NCBI GenBank assembly: GCA_963814905.1
Contig: CAWFEM010000008.1
Coordinates: forward strand, 186,001 to 250,000
Source of the DNA: DASWJZ01 sp963814905
GTDB lineage: Bacteria; Pseudomonadota; Alphaproteobacteria; Rhizobiales; Afifellaceae
Direction: 5' to 3'
DNA: 64,000 nucleotides
Every line of letters starts with the position of its first letter. Within the stretch, counting starts at the first letter, position 1. The notes beneath the pieces were generated by a model, which did no database searches, had not been told where the DNA came from, and saw only the letters and a list, made by a program, of their open reading frames with translations. Shown one piece after another: positions 59,393 to 64,000 of this stretch. Both the position numbers and the translations under genes were made by a program.

Positions 59393-60370
59393 TCAAGCGC
59401 TGCCGATCAATATCCCCGCCGCGAAGACCAGCGCGCCGCCGAGCACGATCTGGAAGCTCGCGCGCCAGAACGGCGTCTCCATGTAGCGCCAGCGGATCCA
59501 GGCGATGGCGATCAGCTCGATGATGACGACGACGATCGCGAGCGCGGTCGCCGTCAGGAAATGCGGGATCAGATAGGGGAGGGTGTGGCCAAGCCCGCCG
59601 ACCGTCGTCATGAACCCGCAGGAAAGGCCGCGCAGCACGGGCGAGCCGCGTCCGGTCAGCGTTCCGTCGTCGGAGAGCGCTTCCGTGAGCCCCATGGAGA
59701 TGCCCGCGCCGATCGAGGCGGCGAGGCCGACGAGGAAGGTCTGCCACGGGTCCTGCGTCGCGAAGGCCGCGGCGAAGACCGGCGCGAGCGTGGAGACCGA
59801 TCCGTCCATCAGGCCGGCGAGGCCGGGTTGCACGTAGGTCAGCACGAACTGGCGATGCGCGACCGCGTCTTCCTCGGCGCGCGCGTCGGTGCCGAGGAGC
59901 TCGTGCTCCAGCCGCTCCGCCGTCTTCAGGTGTCCGCTCTCCGCAACGGCGAGGTCGCCGAGGAGCGTGCGCGTTCCCGCGTCCGACGTGCGCTGTGCCG
60001 CCTTCAGATAGAAGCTTCGCGCCTCCTCCTCCATCAGCCCGACTTCCCCGCGCACGCGGGCGATGCCGAGATTGCCGACCATCCAATAGGGGCGACGCTG
60101 ATAGAAGCCGGAGACGTGCTCGCGCCGGATCGGCGGGATCGTGTCGCCGAAGCGCCTGCGGTATTCGTCGATGAGCCGTCGGCGGTGCGTATCCTCCTCC
60201 GCGCTCATGCCGTCGAACACGGCCGCGGATTGCGGATAGTCGGGCCTGAGCCGCTCCGCATAGACCGCATAGATGCGGCTGTCCTCCTCCTCCGAGGAGA
60301 TGGCGAGCGCCAGGATCTCCTGCTCGGAGAGCGTGTCGAAGCGCTTTCGGTCGGAAAAGCCGGGAATCAT
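59393..60370 (-). CDS. mbfA: MbfA-type ferritin-like/CCC1 iron exporter
   Basis: A 325-residue protein with two parts. Residues 1-160 form a rubrerythrin/ferritin-like domain with iron-ligand glutamates (ISSEEEDSRIY; MSAEEDTHRRRL; LAVAESGHLKT). Residues 175-325 carry about five helices of the VIT1/CCC1 transporter family, with VQPGLAGLMDGSVSTLAPVFAAAF at the start. MbfA exports iron and protects against peroxide in Bradyrhizobium and Agrobacterium. An Irr-like box lies 13 bases upstream of the ATG at 60370, consistent with known control by Irr. Confidence 0.9.
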   Translation of the reverse strand: MIPGFSDRKRFDTLSEQEILALAISSEEEDSRIYAVYAERLRPDYPQSAAVFDGMSAEEDTHRRRLIDEYRRRFGDTIPPIRREHVSGFYQRRPYWMVGNLGIARVRGEVGLMEEEARSFYLKAAQRTSDAGTRTLLGDLAVAESGHLKTAERLEHELLGTDARAEEDAVAHRQFVLTYVQPGLAGLMDGSVSTLAPVFAAAFATQDPWQTFLVGLAASIGAGISMGLTEALSDDGTLTGRGSPVLRGLSCGFMTTVGGLGHTLPYLIPHFLTATALAIVVVIIELIAIAWIRWRYMETPFWRASFQIVLGGALVFAAGILIGSA

Positions 60371-60383
60371 GCGCGAGAGTTAG

Positions 60384-60401
60384 ATTGGAATCGTTCTAAA
60401 G
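60384..60401 (-). promoter_or_regulatory. Irr (ICE)-like box upstream of mbfA
   Basis: On the minus strand the sequence reads CTTTAGAACGATTCCAAT, an inverted repeat TTTAGAA-N3-TTCCAA close to the iron-control element TTTAGAA-N3-TTCTAAA recognised by Irr in Hyphomicrobiales. It stands 13 bases before the mbfA ATG, in the 49-base gap after the CDGSH gene. Its position over the promoter suits repression when iron is low. Confidence 0.65.
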
Positions 60402-60419
60402 TCTAGACACGACCGGTCG

Positions 60420-60629
60420 CTACGATCCCGTGGGTGCCCGCTCGGGCGCCTGGAACCCGTTCCTGGAATGGGTCCCGTCGCAGAACGGCTTGTTGCTGGA
60501 GCCGCCGCAGCGGCAGAGCGCGAAGGTCTCCTTCACCGTGTAGGCGTTTCCGTCGGCGTCGCGGACCTCCACCGCGCCGCTCACCACGTACGGCCCGTTA
60601 TTGCTGACCTTGATCGTCACACCCGTCAT
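60420..60629 (-). CDS. CDGSH-type iron-sulfur protein
   Basis: A 69-residue protein binding a 2Fe-2S cluster through three Cys and one His: C39, C41, C50 and H54 in LCRCGGSSNKPFCDGTH, exactly the CDGSH signature. Related small proteins act in iron and redox homeostasis. The ATG at 60629 has GGAAAGGG upstream; a giant frame running further upstream is antisense to lepA and is not coding. It lies directly before mbfA in the same direction, although mbfA has its own promoter signal in between. Confidence 0.87.
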   Translation of the reverse strand: MTGVTIKVSNNGPYVVSGAVEVRDADGNAYTVKETFALCRCGGSSNKPFCDGTHSRNGFQAPERAPTGS

Positions 60630-60794
60630 GTCGCCGCCCTTTCCTCGTGATCCCGCCGGCTGAAATGCGACCACGGCGCGGAGGAGACGGCAACCGCAAA
60701 AATTCACAATTGCCGCCGGCATTAATCCGTCTCCGCCAACCGGCTTTGACCGCTCCCTCCGTGGTGCTACATGCGCGGCATCCGAAGGAATTCC

Positions 60795-62597
<1,803 letters not shown>

Positions 62598-62623
62598 GGG
62601 GAAGGCAGTCGGCGGTCGGCGTG

Positions 62624-62651
62624 GGCAGTTGGCAGTTGGCAGTTGGCAGTG
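62624..62651. repeat. Tandem 7-base repeat
   Basis: Four adjacent units: GGCAGTT three times and GGCAGTG once, 27 bases after the lepA stop. Such short tandem runs vary in copy number by slippage and could serve as strain markers. No gene reads through it. Confidence 0.75.
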
Positions 62652-62825
62652 GGAAACAGGGGTGGTCCGCGGAAATTGTTCGGGATGAAGCGGCGGCGAC
62701 AGTGCCCTGACGCGCCAGCCTTTTTCCTCGGCACCTCCTCGTACTGAACATGGCTCGAACACGCGATGCTCGAAAGAGAGGACGCGGCCGAGCCGATCAG
62801 AACGGCCGATGTTCGGATGCGGCTT

Positions 62826-62888
62826 GGAGCCCTCGTGGTTCGAGGCTCGGCCGCTCGACAAGCTCACGGCCTCGCACCTCACCATGAG
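62826..62888. repeat. Dispersed intergenic repeat, family 3, copy C
   Basis: CCCTCGTGGTTCGAGGCTCG at the left and GCACCTCACCATGAGGG at the right, with GCTCGACAAGCTCACGGCC between. The ends match the right half of copy B at 40376-40498. The ends CCCTCGTGG and CCATGAGGG also pair with each other. Confidence 0.65.
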
Positions 62889-62995
62889 GGTGGATGAGGG
62901 TGTTGGCGCGCCACCGGACCGCCACATCGCGCCCCTATCTGAAGCGAGCGAAGGGGAGCGGCGCGGGTTCCGCGCCGAGCCAGAAAGGAAACACG

Positions 62996-63475
62996 ATGGC
63001 CATTGCCAAGAACACGATCTGCCTCTGGTACGACAAGGACGCCGAGGAAGCCGCGCGCTTCTACGCCAAGACCTTCCCCGACAGCCGCGTGGGCGCCGTC
63101 CACAAGGCGCCGAGCGACAACCCTTCGAGCAAAGAGGGCGACGTGCTGGTCGTGGACTTCACCGTCTGCGGCATCCCCTGCATGGGGCTGAACGGCGGCC
63201 CGATGTTCAAGCACAACGAATCCTTCTCCTTCCAGATCGCCACCGACGACCAGGCGGAGACCGACCGCTACTGGAACGCCATCGTTAAGAACGGCGGCGA
63301 GGAGAGCGCCTGCGGCTGGTGCAAGGACAAATGGGGCGTCTCCTGGCAGATCACGCCGCGCGTCCTGACCGAGGCGTTCGCAGCCGGCGGGCCCGAGGCC
63401 AAGCGCGTCTTCGACGCGATGATGGAGATGAAGAAGATCGACGTGGCGGCGATCGAGAAGGCGAGACGGGGGTGA
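62996..63475 (+). CDS. PhnB-like VOC-family protein
   Basis: A 159-residue VOC protein of the PhnB/3-demethylubiquinone-methyltransferase-like family (PF06983 type): TICLWYDKDAEEAARFYAKTFPDS at the start and CGWCKDKWGVSWQITPRVL near the end are the diagnostic regions. Despite the old name the enzyme role is unknown, and metal ligands are not all present. AAAGGAAACACG precedes the ATG at 62996. It is single. Confidence 0.82.
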   Translation: MAIAKNTICLWYDKDAEEAARFYAKTFPDSRVGAVHKAPSDNPSSKEGDVLVVDFTVCGIPCMGLNGGPMFKHNESFSFQIATDDQAETDRYWNAIVKNGGEESACGWCKDKWGVSWQITPRVLTEAFAAGGPEAKRVFDAMMEMKKIDVAAIEKARRG

Positions 63476-63778
63476 GGGCGTCCGCAGCTCGCAGCCTTCG
63501 AAGAAGTACTCGCCCTCAGGGATGCGCGGACCGGTACTTTGGAACACGGGTGCCAATCGTGGCTGGGCAATATCGTCTGCTTATGACCCACTCCGGACAT
63601 TTGCCGATTGCCCGAGATCGTGAGGAAATGTGGATCGAGGAATGATTGGAACATGTCACCCGCACCCTCGCCGCTCTATGGCTATTCAGGGGTAGCGCAC
63701 GTGGGACGATCAAATCTGCATCCGCATACGATGCTTCTGGCGAGGTCACGCCCGACGTGGGCGTGACCCGCGTGTGGA
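63476..63778. other. 303-base spacer between VOC gene and a convergent gene
   Basis: No coding sequence is supported here. The only clear feature is the strong hairpin at 63744-63768. Short frames on both strands in this stretch have no protein-like composition. Confidence 0.55.
63744..63768 (-). terminator. Strong hairpin downstream of the last gene
   Basis: GGTCACGCCC and GGGCGTGACC make a perfect ten-base GC-rich stem around the loop GACGT. It begins 11 bases after the stop of the minus-strand gene at 63779. No T-run follows, so it may be a processing or stability hairpin, or a Rho-assisted end. Confidence 0.5.
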
Positions 63779-64000
63779 TTAGCCCGTCTGCGGTAGGCCG
63801 GAGATATAGCCAACAGCGGAACTGCGGCGATTGTTGTAGTTCTTGTCGATCAATGGCGCGACCTCGGCCTTGACGATGTCGTGCAGGCCTTTTTCCCAGT
63901 CGCCCGGGTGCTGGAAGTTGCTCGTGACATAGGCGAAGCCGTTCAGGTCGTCCCAAGCGCCCAGACCGGTGGCCTCGGCACCCACCGGGCAGGAGAGAAC
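63779..64000 (-). CDS. Probable PhoX-like (DUF839) protein, C-terminal 73 residues (runs off the window)
   Basis: The 3' end of a gene transcribed from beyond the window. The visible residues include SCPVGAEATGLGAWDDLNGF, then TSNFQHPGDWEKGLHD, and GYISGLPQTG at the end. CPVGAE...NFQHPGDW recalls the C-terminal blade of secreted PhoX/DUF839 proteins, which read PEGAE...VQHPGE in the classical form. The family call is tentative because only 73 residues are available. If right, the protein is an exported calcium-dependent phosphatase. Confidence 0.45.
   Translation of the reverse strand, partial: VLSCPVGAEATGLGAWDDLNGFAYVTSNFQHPGDWEKGLHDIVKAEVAPLIDKNYNNRRSSAVGYISGLPQTG

Larger units (their letters stand above)
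62598..62995. other. 398-base spacer with a 7-base tandem repeat and a dispersed repeat
   Basis: No gene is seen. It contains GGCAGTT repeated in tandem (62624-62651: three exact units and one variant GGCAGTG) and a family 3 dispersed repeat (62826-62888) with GGTTCGAGGCTCG and GCACCTCACCATGAGG. The remainder looks featureless. Confidence 0.6.

Overview
The window looks like chromosomal DNA of a GC-rich alphaproteobacterium, most likely Hyphomicrobiales (Rhizobiales). The support is an ActS/ActR (RegB/RegA) redox two-component pair, an MbfA-type ferritin/CCC1 iron exporter with an Irr-like box in front of it, an MmcB-type SOS gene, a DUF6481 protein, a dapB/gpmA neighbourhood and several dispersed palindromic intergenic repeat families. 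No rRNA, tRNA, phage, transposase or CRISPR array was seen. The genus cannot be named from the sequence alone.

Layout. 1-1132: 5' end of zwf and gnd (minus strand). 1285-2511: an MFS exporter. 2612-10656: a minus-strand operon-like block with a CUT2-type sugar ABC transporter (ATPase, permease, binding protein) followed by three tandem paralogues of an LVIVD-repeat beta-propeller protein. 10956-14508: a FadR-type GntR regulator, a 2-hydroxyacid dehydrogenase, an AEC-family carrier and an RraA-like aldolase-fold protein. 14787-20983: a cluster encoding an alpha-dioxygenase-like haem peroxidase, an unrecognised protein, an Old Yellow Enzyme homologue, a membrane-anchored di-haem cytochrome c and a small membrane protein. 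20990-23569: LtrA-like protein, GlxA-type AraC regulator, DUF4242 protein.

23640-35757 is a second sugar or polyol locus. A minus-strand set (Gfo/Idh/MocA dehydrogenase, isomerase/epimerase, cupin, PEP-hydrolase-like TIM barrel) diverges from a TetR regulator and a CUT1-type ABC transporter with two ATPase genes, then a VOC protein and a GST. One ATPase gene carries a one-base frameshift. 35870-43780 holds a methyltransferase, a ring-cleaving dioxygenase with a convergent carboxylesterase, lytic transglycosylase MltB, a DEAD-box helicase, a hemerythrin and a small secreted protein. 44213-48146 is a third ABC transporter (ABC type of COG1840 binding proteins) whose binding-protein gene is also frameshifted by one base. 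A PhoB-box-like direct repeat lies upstream of it.

48165-64000 is mainly housekeeping and regulation: a glycine-zipper protein, mmcB, a class III adenylate cyclase with TolB-like and TPR regions, DUF6481, actR/actS, dapB, an EVE-domain protein, rhomboid protease, gpmA, a YiiX-like hydrolase, phaC, mbfA, a CDGSH iron-sulfur protein, lepA, a PhnB-like VOC protein and the 3' end of a probable PhoX-like gene.

The two parts most likely to be under-described are the triplicated His-rich LVIVD propeller genes joined to a sugar ABC transporter, and the alpha-dioxygenase/OYE/di-haem cytochrome cluster, which looks like a lipid-oxidation module.
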